A stretch of 25,724 nt of DNA from Gracilaria caudata (lineage: Eukaryota; Rhodophyta; Florideophyceae; Gracilariales; Gracilariaceae): assembly GCA_030374735.1 (NCBI GenBank), contig JASCIV010000299.1:1-25724 (forward strand). The letters run 5' to 3'. The stretch's first letter is position 1; each line of letters starts with the position of its first letter. Positions 9,601-17,841 of this stretch are shown piece after piece. The position numbers and the translations under genes are program-made. Under the pieces are notes generated by a model. It was not told the DNA's origin, did no database searches, and was given only the letters and a program-made list of their open reading frames with translations.

Positions 9601-11572
9601 GAGGCAAGGCAATGGTACGGTTTTCTGGTTGGATTATAGTCACCCCAATAATCAACGACGCACTCTTCTTGATTCGAAACGTATAAGCCGCAGATTTGCC
9701 TCCCTCTGTGGCAGTCGCTGTTAAGATGTACACTGCGTCTTGCGGGATTAATGAATTTGGAAGTTCTAATGTGTTCTTATCCGCTTCAAGAAGTGTTCCA
9801 TTACTCAAAAGCTGAACACTTTGTCCACTAGGGTCGAACATTTCCCATTCAAACAACACATCGTTTTCAGGCCGGTTCATGACATTGACGACAAACGTTG
9901 TAGTACCACAAGTGTTCAGAATGTAGTTATCACTGTCGAAATCCTTCGATGCACCATAGACCTGTGCGGATAAACGCATAGCAATCGCATAATATGATAG
10001 GAACACTCTGTTTGAGTATGAACTCGCAATTTGAACGACAACGCCATATCTCCATGCGAACCCAATTAAAGCGCGTGGAGGGACGATTATTCGGATCTCT
10101 GTTGGAGTCAGGGAAACTAAATCCGTGATTCCCAGAATATAATTTCCAATGATGACGTTGTGGTTCGCAACAGACGCAGGGGAAAAAGCTGAGAAGTTAC
10201 CGGATAATACCGCTTCCTCCCCACCCGTTTCGGGAAATTTATCCGGAGCAATGCTAATGATGAACACTTCTTCATCGTCATACGAAAACAGAAAACCGCT
10301 TTCATCAATGAACACAGCCGGTTCTGCTGCAGATGTGTTTCCTACAAGCCTCGTGGCCGTTATCGTCCATGGGAGGCGCTTTCCTGTCCCAGGTTTAGTT
10401 TGGAATTTTGCGGTCTCATAGAAATCATCTGGTCCGGTAATGAACTGACGACTCTCAGGAATGATTAGGAACGGTACATCATTCACATTGAAAGAAATGA
10501 TATTTAAGTCCCCGGTGTTGATCATCTCCACGTAAAGCTCTTCTCCGCCATCTCTGCTATAGGGGTTTCCTGGTTCAATACGACGAACAACAGCAGGGGG
10601 TGTTCCAGATATCACGACAAGAATATAGGTCATGTAAACTTCATCGTCTAAGTCAGTCAATTCCGTAAACCTTCTCCACTTGAAGATAACTGTAAAATCT
10701 CCAGCCCGATTCCTCTCGAACACAAACGCAAAATGATGTCCATCATAACCGCTTTCGTTTCGTAGACCCATGGCAAACCCCATGCCGCAACCCTGAGGAA
10801 GAGACGAACTGGTCCCATTCCATTGTCCGCCAGAAATGGGGCAGGTAGAAGAGTCCCAGAGGATCTGACCTTCGAAATCAGAAAGAGTCGGCTCGATATC
10901 TGCAAGGGAAAACCGTGGAGAGCCCCCATCCGTCCTCTCAATCAGCTCATCAGAATTACTTCCATTCAAGAATTGGATGAAGACTCCAAAGTCCCATAGT
11001 CGTTTTTCGTACACTAGCGAGTAGTCATCGATGTCAAAATATCTTCCAAAGCCGGATACAATTGTTCTCGACTCCTTAACGTACAATACCATTCCTGCCG
11101 CCAAGCAATGAATTTGAACAGAGTCGAACAAAGAGCCGTCAGCTCTCCTGGCCTCCGCGGTTAGCTGGACCAGGCCCGGAAATCTCCTGAACTCCACAAC
11201 CGATGTTATGTTTACAAAAGTTTCACTTATGGTTTGGGACGTGGACAAATCCTCCGCCGGGTTGAGAATCTCGGTGTCATTCGAAAAGAACCTGAACTCA
11301 TAATCGCTGGCATTCGATCCTTTTTCTGTGACGAAGGAAAGCATGAATGAATCGTCTCCAGTGCCGTTTATCATCAGGATATCCCTTCTTGACAAATCAA
11401 GAGGAACAAAGCCAGCCGATGGCGAACCAAATGGTAACACCTGACGTACTCGAAGGAAGTCAGCAAAGGTGTCTGGCGGGCTTCGTTCCAAAGTGAGGAA
11501 GCTGTTGTGGGTTGCCGTTGGCACGCCATCGGCCAAATGCAATAAAAAGAGTAATAAGATGACGCCTTTCAT
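6650..11572 (-). CDS. Large single-pass membrane protein with IPT/TIG-like and REJ/PKD-like ectodomain
   Basis: Protein of 1640 residues in one exon. The start is the ATG of MKGVILLLFLLHLADG, a clear signal peptide; the frame continues upstream only to a TTG. Two IPT/TIG-like beta-sandwich segments are suggested, near 330-385 (VRRIEPGNPYSRDGGEELYV) and 440-525 (ISIAPDKFPETGGEEAVLSGNFS to IRIIVPP). The segment around 805-830 has the REJ/PKD signature: GAGSYDPDVP followed by LTYEWSCSY and a partner Cys. Similar LFEWEM and LTYHWFYED segments lie N-terminal to it. Many NxS/T sequons agree with a glycosylated ectodomain. Near the C-terminus, VSGLLIGILLIVLLVIFLTYSLVVLIV (about 1554-1580) is a single membrane span, followed by about 57 cytoplasmic residues. 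REJ modules occur in polycystin-1 and sperm receptors for egg jelly, but no PLAT domain, polycystin channel or convincing GPS site is seen. A role in adhesion or cell recognition is inference. Confidence 0.65.
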   Translation of the reverse strand: MKGVILLLFLLHLADGVPTATHNSFLTLERSPPDTFADFLRVRQVLPFGSPSAGFVPLDLSRRDILMINGTGDDSFMLSFVTEKGSNASDYEFRFFSNDTEILNPAEDLSTSQTISETFVNITSVVEFRRFPGLVQLTAEARRADGSLFDSVQIHCLAAGMVLYVKESRTIVSGFGRYFDIDDYSLVYEKRLWDFGVFIQFLNGSNSDELIERTDGGSPRFSLADIEPTLSDFEGQILWDSSTCPISGGQWNGTSSSLPQGCGMGFAMGLRNESGYDGHHFAFVFERNRAGDFTVIFKWRRFTELTDLDDEVYMTYILVVISGTPPAVVRRIEPGNPYSRDGGEELYVEMINTGDLNIISFNVNDVPFLIIPESRQFITGPDDFYETAKFQTKPGTGKRLPWTITATRLVGNTSAAEPAVFIDESGFLFSYDDEEVFIISIAPDKFPETGGEEAVLSGNFSAFSPASVANHNVIIGNYILGITDLVSLTPTEIRIIVPPRALIGFAWRYGVVVQIASSYSNRVFLSYYAIAMRLSAQVYGASKDFDSDNYILNTCGTTTFVVNVMNRPENDVLFEWEMFDPSGQSVQLLSNGTLLEADKNTLELPNSLIPQDAVYILTATATEGGKSAAYTFRIKKSASLIIGVTIIQPENRTIALPPVNLRIVSKVDIPSCVIDAESLTYHWFYEDKLGTIAKAKIDGVADPDIFNASLAPVFRSYIFSYKNNTGTSAAEITPTRLGRELIVPIDNLQHGFQRIRMVVSSQNASIFGRASTTVHIQEPALIAWIGAGEESKEVSDSADLHITGAGSYDPDVPFALGNSSIGLTYEWSCSYSLYSNKSQKTACGSELLPDTNRSSFDVTKTVLQALRSLSYDEFEGRVHLEYRLTVRKGQRQGNVVQFISVVKSEGLKLARYDEIEVTNSRGLVNLRAVEFWEDIVIRPKAPSGTQWRFRLEEPVWERSTFIAGNNKLIVGPGYYTSTGSSDPGYQTLPLGILAGKLSPHTTYKFSISLLEAGLLANEVVISLTTIEVPELIFTPMALSNGSTTTVFTAHASTSFQANSSFAYQFYLISLDSAMREYCVDGCTGASSVRFQIPRSGQYTLQCRLIAANGRTVLSVQNSTRNLFVSAPNIKEDLANYDNQTEKDYLWGDDGAVNQRGFFVSHILYEQAAEVVALSDESASDTCIKFVKRWANMSSVILQNELPNTPSTRNYVSLASNYARLNCAEDEETLYLLLNIVDLSLARTPGEEFLSTIALTEVGGIPDTALEVDLIRFYNFSLTRALSNIASGSSRGRLVARSGEVSNIVLDLSEMWVKHITASATSGRLCGWDATFTSDIHEGESDRLLTPSSESYPLGRSTIRVAVRCNSEQGMSLRTPSASFEWCDAVYDITQNARKLVTVAELFDYPYISGVQGGNRSETVRVVLVDITTLGDANQLVTAVSDSQVAAQTGESDNNDQTCYKIGMTMSSNAIARTDTCTENVPYRMWPRKELGIPLEAPFDHAAYQRRTSGIVATPETRNDSRFVVAKSNSLGLYGAYKSTCSDSSLGLHGSVTRVSGLLIGILLIVLLVIFLTYSLVVLIVSITARNIDEAEAEIYVDRDVYGRSVIPINTQLLSSNSASGTTILSSAQGGSVRHSARPGV

Positions 11573-12503
11573 CGAAGGAAGTACCGGCAGAGGAATCTGT
11601 GTGACGGATTTCGGTCGGCGTGATATCTCGCTTGACTTGGACAAAGCATTATTCCATGAGAGAAAGCCAAGCAAGTCTAGCAAGGAACGGTGGGGTACCC
11701 GCAACTTCGCGACAGCGAAGATACAACAGCTCGTCCGAATGATGAGAAACAGTGAATGATTCAACCAAACTTGGCGCTCTAACCCTCACCTCATCCCGTA
11801 AGGTCGGCAATATCCAAGTGAGGAAAACGATAAGTGTGTCGTGGTCACGTATTGTTACATTGGAAGTGGGGTGAATATCGATAAACTGTCTCCATGGCAC
11901 TTTTCGAAGTTTCTAATTAGACGTCTCGTCCCGTCCCAAGATTGCGGGGAGCTCCGTGTATCAGTCTCAGGTCTTAATTAGAAATACTCCGTGATCCCCT
12001 TCGTAGATCTTGACACTTTGTCTCTTTGTTCATCATTCCTATAATCATTCCGAAACTGCGAAGGGTCACCACTAGCAGGAGCTCGCTAGCGGGCTCACAT
12101 CCGAAATAACTTGTGCTGTGGGTGTTCTTACCCATATCGGCGACAGTGCGTAACATACTGAGGGTATCCTTACACCGGTGGGTGGGCATTTTGTACTGTG
12201 TATCGAGTGAGCGTTCAGCTTCAAGGGCATCTCACGCGCTGCGCTCCCGAGGGAGCCACAGATATGAGGGATAAGAGTGTAAGAGTGTACCTTGTACAAG
12301 CCATTAAAGGGTACGAGGGTATCCACGAAGGTAAAAGCGCCGAGGACGTGCATGAATTTTATTTGCGAATTTATTTTCGGAGATTAATCCTGATACGGAC
12401 TCCACTCTAGGAACCCTGCTGATCAAAGATCAAAAAGCGCCGTCATACAGTTGTGTTAGATATTCCAAAATAAAAACAAGTCTCATTCTTCTCTAGTAGA
12501 TAG

Positions 12504-12538
12504 ACGGGGTAGCTGCTACCCGTCGTACCCTTCGGGTA
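12504..12538. repeat. Two adjacent small hairpins
   Basis: The first pairs ACGGGGTAGC with GCTACCCGT around a single T, with one bulged G. The second pairs TACCC (12526-12530) with GGGTA (12534-12538) around TTC. Their close spacing could form a folded RNA or cruciform; no known RNA family is recognised. Confidence 0.45.
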
Positions 12539-12582
12539 TTGCGAGGCCTACCAAGGATAGAGCAAAACAAACTTCAACATAC

Positions 12583-12594
12583 GAAGTTAACTTC
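12583..12594. repeat. Perfect 12-base palindrome
   Basis: GAAGTTAACTTC is its own reverse complement, and a further ACTTC arm lies just upstream at 12571-12575. It could be a binding site; a chance occurrence is also possible. Confidence 0.4.
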
Positions 12595-12835
12595 ATCCTG
12601 TCTCACACCTTCTGTGAGTCTTCTTCGTCTTCACTGTTTTTCAAAACCCCAGCGTTAACCTTCTATCTCTTTCGAAAGACAAACGCATGGTTTGATGAGT
12701 GTTGTCTCACTAAATCCATCAACAATTTTGTAACCACCGTATTTACAAGGGTAGCCGAAGTCTTCCCGTCCCGTAACGCTCCTTAGATACGGGACATCAG
12801 AGCGAGACGTTTTCTTTTTTAGGAGAGAAAACTAT

Positions 12836-12855
12836 CTGTAGATTTCTGTAGATTT
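12836..12855. repeat. Tandem duplication of a 10-mer
   Basis: CTGTAGATTT occurs twice back to back, followed by a run of T. It looks like replication slippage. Confidence 0.6.
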
Positions 12856-12969
12856 TTTTTTCTGGAGCCTCGAAAATAGGGGCTGCAGACCATAATGAAG
12901 AAGAGACGTTTTCAAGTCTTTTGCACATACGGAAGTGCTTTCCCGCTTTTCCAGAAAACGCTGTTTTAG

Positions 12970-12995
12970 CTCTCTCTCTGTCTCTGTTTCTCTCG
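12970..12995. repeat. CT-rich simple repeat
   Basis: This is a short pyrimidine tract dominated by TC dinucleotides with interruptions. No function is suggested. Confidence 0.6.
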
Positions 12996-13005
12996 CGTTT
13001 ACGAA

Positions 13006-13031
13006 TACGTACGCTAATTAGCTCGTACGTA
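13006..13031. repeat. Nested palindromes
   Basis: Outer arms TACGTACG and CGTACGTA enclose an offset perfect palindrome, GCTAATTAGC (13013-13022). Either could be a dimeric binding site or a cruciform. Confidence 0.45.
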
Positions 13032-13603
13032 GGGGTTTGCTAAAGACCAACGTTGTTGACAACGATATACTCAAATTTGGAATACTTTGTAGGATATGAT
13101 GCTTTGCTGCGCAACTACAAGTTGCTTGATGAGTGTATCAAGTCTAAAAGCTGTCCCTCCGTTATCGAAGGAACACTGCATGTATTAAAGTTTCTCGTTC
13201 CGAGTGGCTTAGCGAGCACTGGCGCAATAGAGAAGAAAAAGAAGAAGAGAAGCTCATGCGTGACGGAAGACACATCTTTATTGGATTTTTTGTTCCGAAG
13301 ACTAGTTCTGTTTGTTCTAACTTACGACTTGGAGCCCCAACAGGTAAAAGCGTTAACCCTCTACCCTTACTGTTCTGGCCATCGTGAGCTACAACAGCCT
13401 CACATCCGCTGATGTGACAAGCCATTTTCGGACCGGCCTCCCAGCTCTAGACTGTCGTCTGCCTTAGGATGAAATCTTACGCACGAAAAGGACAAAAATG
13501 GCCCACAGGCCTGAAGTTTAAGTTACATTCATCTACACTAAACGTTCGTAGAACTAAAAGAATAGTCCATGTGAAGGACGCGCGACGCCCCCCAGGGCCG
13601 CTG

Positions 13604-15772
13604 CTATCTCCACCGTGGATCTAGCTTGCTACGCGCATGCGTTCTTTTTCTGACTGGCAGATCCCCGTGGTATGATCGAATTGAATCACCGTTCCTATTT
13701 CTAACCACCCGCCCACGGGCGTCCACCCAAAGCTCAGAGTCGCTCACCGTCATCTGTACGCAAGCCTCAACTGTGGCCACGGGGCGGCCATATTTAGTCA
13801 GCGCCATTTCGAAAGCATAGAGCTCTCCAGCATATGGCAAAAGTTCTCGCATGGGCAGCACTCCTGACTTGCCAACACGCGACTTCTTCTTTGCGAACTC
13901 AAGAAGAATATGTCTATATTTCAGTTCTTCGAGGCTCTTCACGGGCAGAAGCGGAATTACAGGAAGCGTATCTCCGATGCGCTCTCTAGCACCGGAGTTC
14001 CGTCTAGGAATACCAATACTATAGATTCGATCTCGCTTCAAGAAAAGACCTTGACCATGCACTTCCATTCTTAGAGTATTGAGTCGCGGTCTTCTAGCGG
14101 AACTGGCCAGTCTTCGCCTTTCTACACTCTCAGATACCTGACGAGAAAGCGAATCTCGTTTACGTGGACCACTATTTGCGTGGGGCTCAGGACTCGATCC
14201 CCACTTTCGTTCACTCCTACTATCACCGGGTTCGTTTGTTCCTGGGGACCCGTCAGCTGGCGTCTTCGGGTCCGATACAATATGCTCCTTTTCTCCTGCT
14301 CCATGGAAAATGTCATTCGACGTTGACGGTGTTGATAGAGCTGAACCACGGGCGCCGGCACGGGACGTTCGCAGGAAGTCTATATTGTACCCATAATTGT
14401 CGATGGATGGTTTGCTCTCCAAGTTTTGAATCTCCGCTGCGCGCTTGAGTTCTTGTAGCTGGAATTCGTATCCCTCGTCCGGACTATCGTCGGGTACGTC
14501 TTCCAATGCCAAAAACTCTTCGGGGTCTTCTGATGATAGAGATGATGATGATTCCGCGCCATCCTCGTCTACATCTTCGATATCTTCTTCTTGGTCTTCT
14601 TCGACAATGTCTTCGTCCTCATCGATTGGGATACGCTCCATTAGATTTCGGAGCCTGGAAGAGCGCAAAGACTTAGAAGATGAACCTGATTTCAGATGAT
14701 GTGGGGTGGTGATACGACGCATAGAATGAGGTGTGTCTTCGAAGGATTCACGCTTGACAAAGGAGCGTGCACCTTTGATAAAACGAACTAGCATGAACTC
14801 CAGCACAATACGATATCCGTGTGGTGGTCGCAAAGATGAGGCCGGCGAAGGCAAGGTAGGCACACGCATTTCAAACGCGCCGTATACGGGAATATGATCG
14901 CTCTCTTTGAAATCAGTGAGCGCTTGGTATTGTAGACATTTCACAAGCTCAACCCTCGCAGGCAGAGAATGCCACAAAATTCGGTCGCAGTAGCTGGGGA
15001 TGCGATGGGTGCTGTATCGGCCAGTTTGTGGAATAATCTTAAACGTGGGGGCAAACGTGATATCTGCCTCTTCGAAGTCAGCGAATACGTTACCATCAAG
15101 TCGTTCCCTGGTGAGCTGATCGACATCTATCAAAGCACGCCAATCACGGGCTTCAACCTTCTCCTTCACCCATTGCACGCGATCTTCCTTCGTAGAACCG
15201 GGGGCAACGACGCGGTAATTGAGGTCTCCCAATACAAAGACGTGCTCGTAGCGATGGAACAGAGGGACTGATATAACATGCTCCGCCCCGCGAGGCAGGA
15301 GGTCGTCCCGTTCAAGTCGGCGCAAAATAAGGCGCCAATCATCCTCACGGCTTTGCAGACGCTCTTCGTTGGCAGCGAGATGAGCAACGATGAATACGAC
15401 ACGACAGTGGCTTCCAAATTGCATACCAACGGCGACGGCGCCTTTGTTTGGCCAGCGGTCGGCCACACCGGCGCCGACGCGCATGCCAGTTGAGGTAACG
15501 GACATGATGGGCCTTCCGCTCCTGTCCTTCCTGACAAACACCTTGAGACGCATGCCGGCATACGCCTCGCCGCCTACATGCAGCCACTCGGGGCCGAGCG
15601 CCTCGAGGAGTGGCTTACTCCAGCCGCGGCGGCCGACGGGAACCTCTTGCAGGCCTACGACCACAACATGATTGTCCCTGGAGCATGAGAGCAGCTTGCG
15701 AGTGGCGGCAGGTATGGTTGTGGGTACTCCGCCGACGTTCCAGGTGACCAATCCTATGCGGAAGGGCTGCAT
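13604..15772 (-). CDS. Inositol-polyphosphate 5-phosphatase with C2-like C-terminus
   Basis: Protein of 722 residues, ATG to TAG, single exon. It should remove the 5-phosphate of phosphoinositides or soluble inositol phosphates with Mg2+. The catalytic exonuclease/endonuclease/phosphatase fold fills residues 1-305 and all the hallmark blocks are intact: TWNVGG (Asn12), GLQEV (Glu43), NKGAVAV, FIVAHL (His131), LGDLNYR (Asp183, Asn185), FAPTFK (240-245), RIPSYCDRILW (257-267) and SDHIPVYGAFE (Asp292, His293). Catalysis is therefore expected. After it, YRIVLEFMLVRF starts what may be a C2-like beta domain. It is interrupted by about 230 residues of Ser-rich and strongly acidic low complexity (for example 384-404), then resumes at about 566 with RMEVHGQGLFL, YRHILLEFAKKK, SGVLPMREL and FEMALTKYGRPVATVEACVQM. 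A split C2 would aid membrane docking; this part is inferred. The catalytic domain begins at residue 5, leaving no room for a SAC1 domain, so it is not a synaptojanin. Confidence 0.95.
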   Translation of the reverse strand: MQPFRIGLVTWNVGGVPTTIPAATRKLLSCSRDNHVVVVGLQEVPVGRRGWSKPLLEALGPEWLHVGGEAYAGMRLKVFVRKDRSGRPIMSVTSTGMRVGAGVADRWPNKGAVAVGMQFGSHCRVVFIVAHLAANEERLQSREDDWRLILRRLERDDLLPRGAEHVISVPLFHRYEHVFVLGDLNYRVVAPGSTKEDRVQWVKEKVEARDWRALIDVDQLTRERLDGNVFADFEEADITFAPTFKIIPQTGRYSTHRIPSYCDRILWHSLPARVELVKCLQYQALTDFKESDHIPVYGAFEMRVPTLPSPASSLRPPHGYRIVLEFMLVRFIKGARSFVKRESFEDTPHSMRRITTPHHLKSGSSSKSLRSSRLRNLMERIPIDEDEDIVEEDQEEDIEDVDEDGAESSSSLSSEDPEEFLALEDVPDDSPDEGYEFQLQELKRAAEIQNLESKPSIDNYGYNIDFLRTSRAGARGSALSTPSTSNDIFHGAGEKEHIVSDPKTPADGSPGTNEPGDSRSERKWGSSPEPHANSGPRKRDSLSRQVSESVERRRLASSARRPRLNTLRMEVHGQGLFLKRDRIYSIGIPRRNSGARERIGDTLPVIPLLPVKSLEELKYRHILLEFAKKKSRVGKSGVLPMRELLPYAGELYAFEMALTKYGRPVATVEACVQMTVSDSELWVDARGRVVRNRNGDSIRSYHGDLPVRKRTHARSKLDPRWR

Positions 15773-16248
15773 GAAGGTAGAGCGAGCTGGGCAAACGCAA
15801 GGTGGATGTAGTCAGAGGCGAGTGAGAAGCGAGAGAGAAACAGGGTTGTTTAGGGGGTAGGGCGGGATGGTATCAGACAAAGAAAGACGGATTCTCGCGC
15901 TGAGCCGGGGCGACGAGAGCTTGACCACGCGGCTACGCGCGGCGGCGACAAGCGCTGGCACAGGAGAGAGGCACTGGCGGGGCGCCGCGGGCGATTAAAG
16001 GTTGGAGGAGGGTGCAGCTAGCACGACACGTAACGTGCCACTCGCAAGGGGAGCGGCGCTGGGCAAGAACATGGCCCAATTGCGAGTCACAGGGTGCGCA
16101 GTTCACACGCACTGCTGCGCGTATTTTTAGTTATGGCACCAGTGGCGAGCGGAATGCTGGCTGTACTGCTGTACGCACACCTATGGCTGCTACACGCTCG
16201 CATCTGCGGCTCGGCTACCATCCACACGCCACTTCGTAGTCCACTCGT
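15773..16248. other. GC-rich spacer upstream of the 5-phosphatase
   Basis: About 475 bases between two minus-strand genes, containing the 5-phosphatase promoter and the 3' flank of the next gene. It is GC-rich up to about 16000. No clear motif was assigned. Confidence 0.5.
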
Positions 16249-17841
16249 TTAGTTGAGGAAGTTGACATTGGCCTTGCGCCCCGCCTCCGGGAACGCCTTG
16301 TGGAACAGCAGCCGCATCTCGTACATCACCGATCCCTCGCCAACGTACGGCTCCGGCTTCGGCGCCCCCGCGCTCTCATTCGTGACCGAGAAATGACCGC
16401 TCAACAGCTTGAGGTCTTCCATATTCAGCAGCAGCTGCTCGTCCACATATCCTACCGCCTTCACCGCTACCTTGGAACTTTCACCCACCTCCGATCCACC
16501 CTCACTCGCCGGTTCTGAAGCGACCCCACATCCCGGGTACCTTTCTTCGTTCGTCATCGTTGCCACAGTTACTGCATCTGCCGCAGGTTCAACTGCGTTA
16601 CTGGCGCTACTCGTTCCCCTCCCATCGTCGAACGAAACTTTTCTGTCCACTTTCAATGATCTCTCTTCAAAACCCTGAGGCTCTTCGCTCTCACTCTTTG
16701 CTTCAGTCGCCTCGCTCGCCTCCGTGGCTTCACTTATTCCACTCTCTTTTGCAGTTTCTTCTGCGCCACGAAGCGCACACCATGTCCACGGCTTTGTCAG
16801 CTTCAACAGGATTTATCTCGTGCGCGGTGTTTCTCGGCTCCAGTTTCGAGCAAATCTAGTTAATAGCTTACCTTTCTTCATCCCAGCTCTCGCTTCATAA
16901 GCTGACTTACTGGCGACAAGCGCGCGCCCTGGCTTAAAAATCGGTTGGCTATTCGGAATTAGTGCCACGTACCTTGAAACACCATTCACCACCTGACAAA
17001 CCACGAACACGCACTGTGTGTCTTCATCCTCTCTGGTAACGGGTTGTCCGAATATCTGAGGTGTCGGCACTGCAATCTTCCATCCGTTTCCCTTCGTGGT
17101 CTCGCTCTTCACCAGTTTCACTGCGATGCAGCATTTGAAAGCGGTTGCAAGCGCGCTCCATTCAATATCATTCACAATAGCTTGTTGCTCATATCTTGAA
17201 ACGTCGTTGGTCAGAATTTGGTTCGCCAAGTTGGGCACCAGTGCATTAAGTGCCTCCTCATCATAATCCTCGGAGTACCATTGACGCAGTAGCAACGAGA
17301 GCTTTGCTACGTCGCTGTCTTGGATCAAGTTCGCGACTTTGACTCGTGCTTCTTGCTCCGTGTATGCGGACTCTCCAGTCCGTTTGCTAAGAGCATTGAT
17401 CACGTAAAGCGCAGTCTTGAACCCGTAGCTGTCAGACAATTCCACTGGTTTCAGCGGGACGGCATGGCGCTGCACTCGAGTCGATAACGCTTGCATCTTT
17501 CGCACGTTCACAAATCCAATATACGACTTGCAGTGTCCTGCCGTGTCTTCGAAGTTTATGAAATGAAAGCGAACTGAGGAGACCGCTTTATACAATTCCA
17601 GAGTTGAAGAGCTCCGAATCACGTCGCTGCGTTGGTAGAGCACCTAACGCAACCAATTCAACCACTAACGCATTCCTTCACCGTCCGCATTTTCGCTTCT
17701 TACATGGCAGTATGAGTCATTAGTCGGGTCCGCGAATGAATTCACCTCTCGCTCACAACTCTGAAGACCTGAACGAGATCGGTGTACATTCTTCATCGCA
17801 GTGTGCGTAATCGCCGAATCCTGCCTCGCTGGTAGCATCAT
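16249..17841 (-). CDS. Three-exon protein of unknown function, tentative inactive OTU-like core
   Basis: My model joins exons 17841-17704, 17643-16872 and 16760-16249, giving 473 residues. Both introns are GT-AG and preserve the frame; without splicing the frame ends at 16813. The start ATG at 17841 follows in-frame stops; a second ATG comes directly after it, and one at 17796 would also be in frame. Residues 47-300 are globular; residues 303-400 are Glu/Ser/Ala-rich low complexity; the C-terminus is mixed (LNMEDLKLLSG, VMYEMRLLFHKAF). The globular part is weakly reminiscent of OTU cysteine proteases: ELSDSYGFKTALYVINAL where active enzymes have DGNCxFxA, then helices, then NDIEWSALATAF and TQCVFVVCQVVNGVSRYVAL where active enzymes have a HY pair. 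On that alignment the nucleophile Cys would be Gly120 and the His would be Arg270, giving an inactive protein. The resemblance is low. The gene itself is likely real given the paired splice sites and long frames. Confidence 0.55.
16761..16871 (-). other. Intron 2 of the three-exon unknown gene
   Basis: 111 bases, phase 1. The donor is AAAG|GTAAGC, a candidate branch site GCTGAC lies about 40 bases before the acceptor, and the acceptor is GCGCAG|AAG. Splicing joins MKK to EETAKESG without a stop. An alternative in-frame donor (CCA|GTAAGT, exon ending at 16911) is 39 bases upstream. Confidence 0.7.
17644..17703 (-). other. Intron 1 of the three-exon unknown gene
   Basis: 60 bases, phase 0. The donor is CAT|GTAAGA and the acceptor is GTTAG|GTG. 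It joins a 46-codon first exon to the long second exon, supplying an ATG that the second exon lacks. Confidence 0.6.

Larger units (their letters stand above)
11573..13603. other. Two-kilobase gene-free, AT-richer spacer
   Basis: This holds the 5' flank of the large membrane-protein gene and the 3' flank of the 5-phosphatase gene. I find no convincing gene. It contains hairpins at 12504-12538, a palindrome at 12583-12594, a ten-base tandem duplication at 12836-12855, a CT-rich simple repeat near 12970-12995 and nested palindromes at 13006-13031. An open frame at 13053-13412 has no ATG. The composition suggests degraded mobile-element or spacer DNA, without an identifiable family. Confidence 0.5.

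Noticed and set aside
11573..11764. 64-residue N-terminal extension of the large membrane protein
   Set aside because: It begins at a TTG; the ATG at 11572 starts exactly at a signal peptide.
13053..13412. 119-codon plus-strand open frame in the large spacer
   Set aside because: It starts only at TTG, has no in-frame ATG, includes a Lys run from a purine-rich tract and shows no recognisable domain.
16249..16806. Separate minus-strand gene starting at a TTG
   Set aside because: The frame has no suitable ATG at its beginning and joins in frame to the upstream frame across a good GT-AG intron, so I treat it as the last exon of the gene at 16249-17841.
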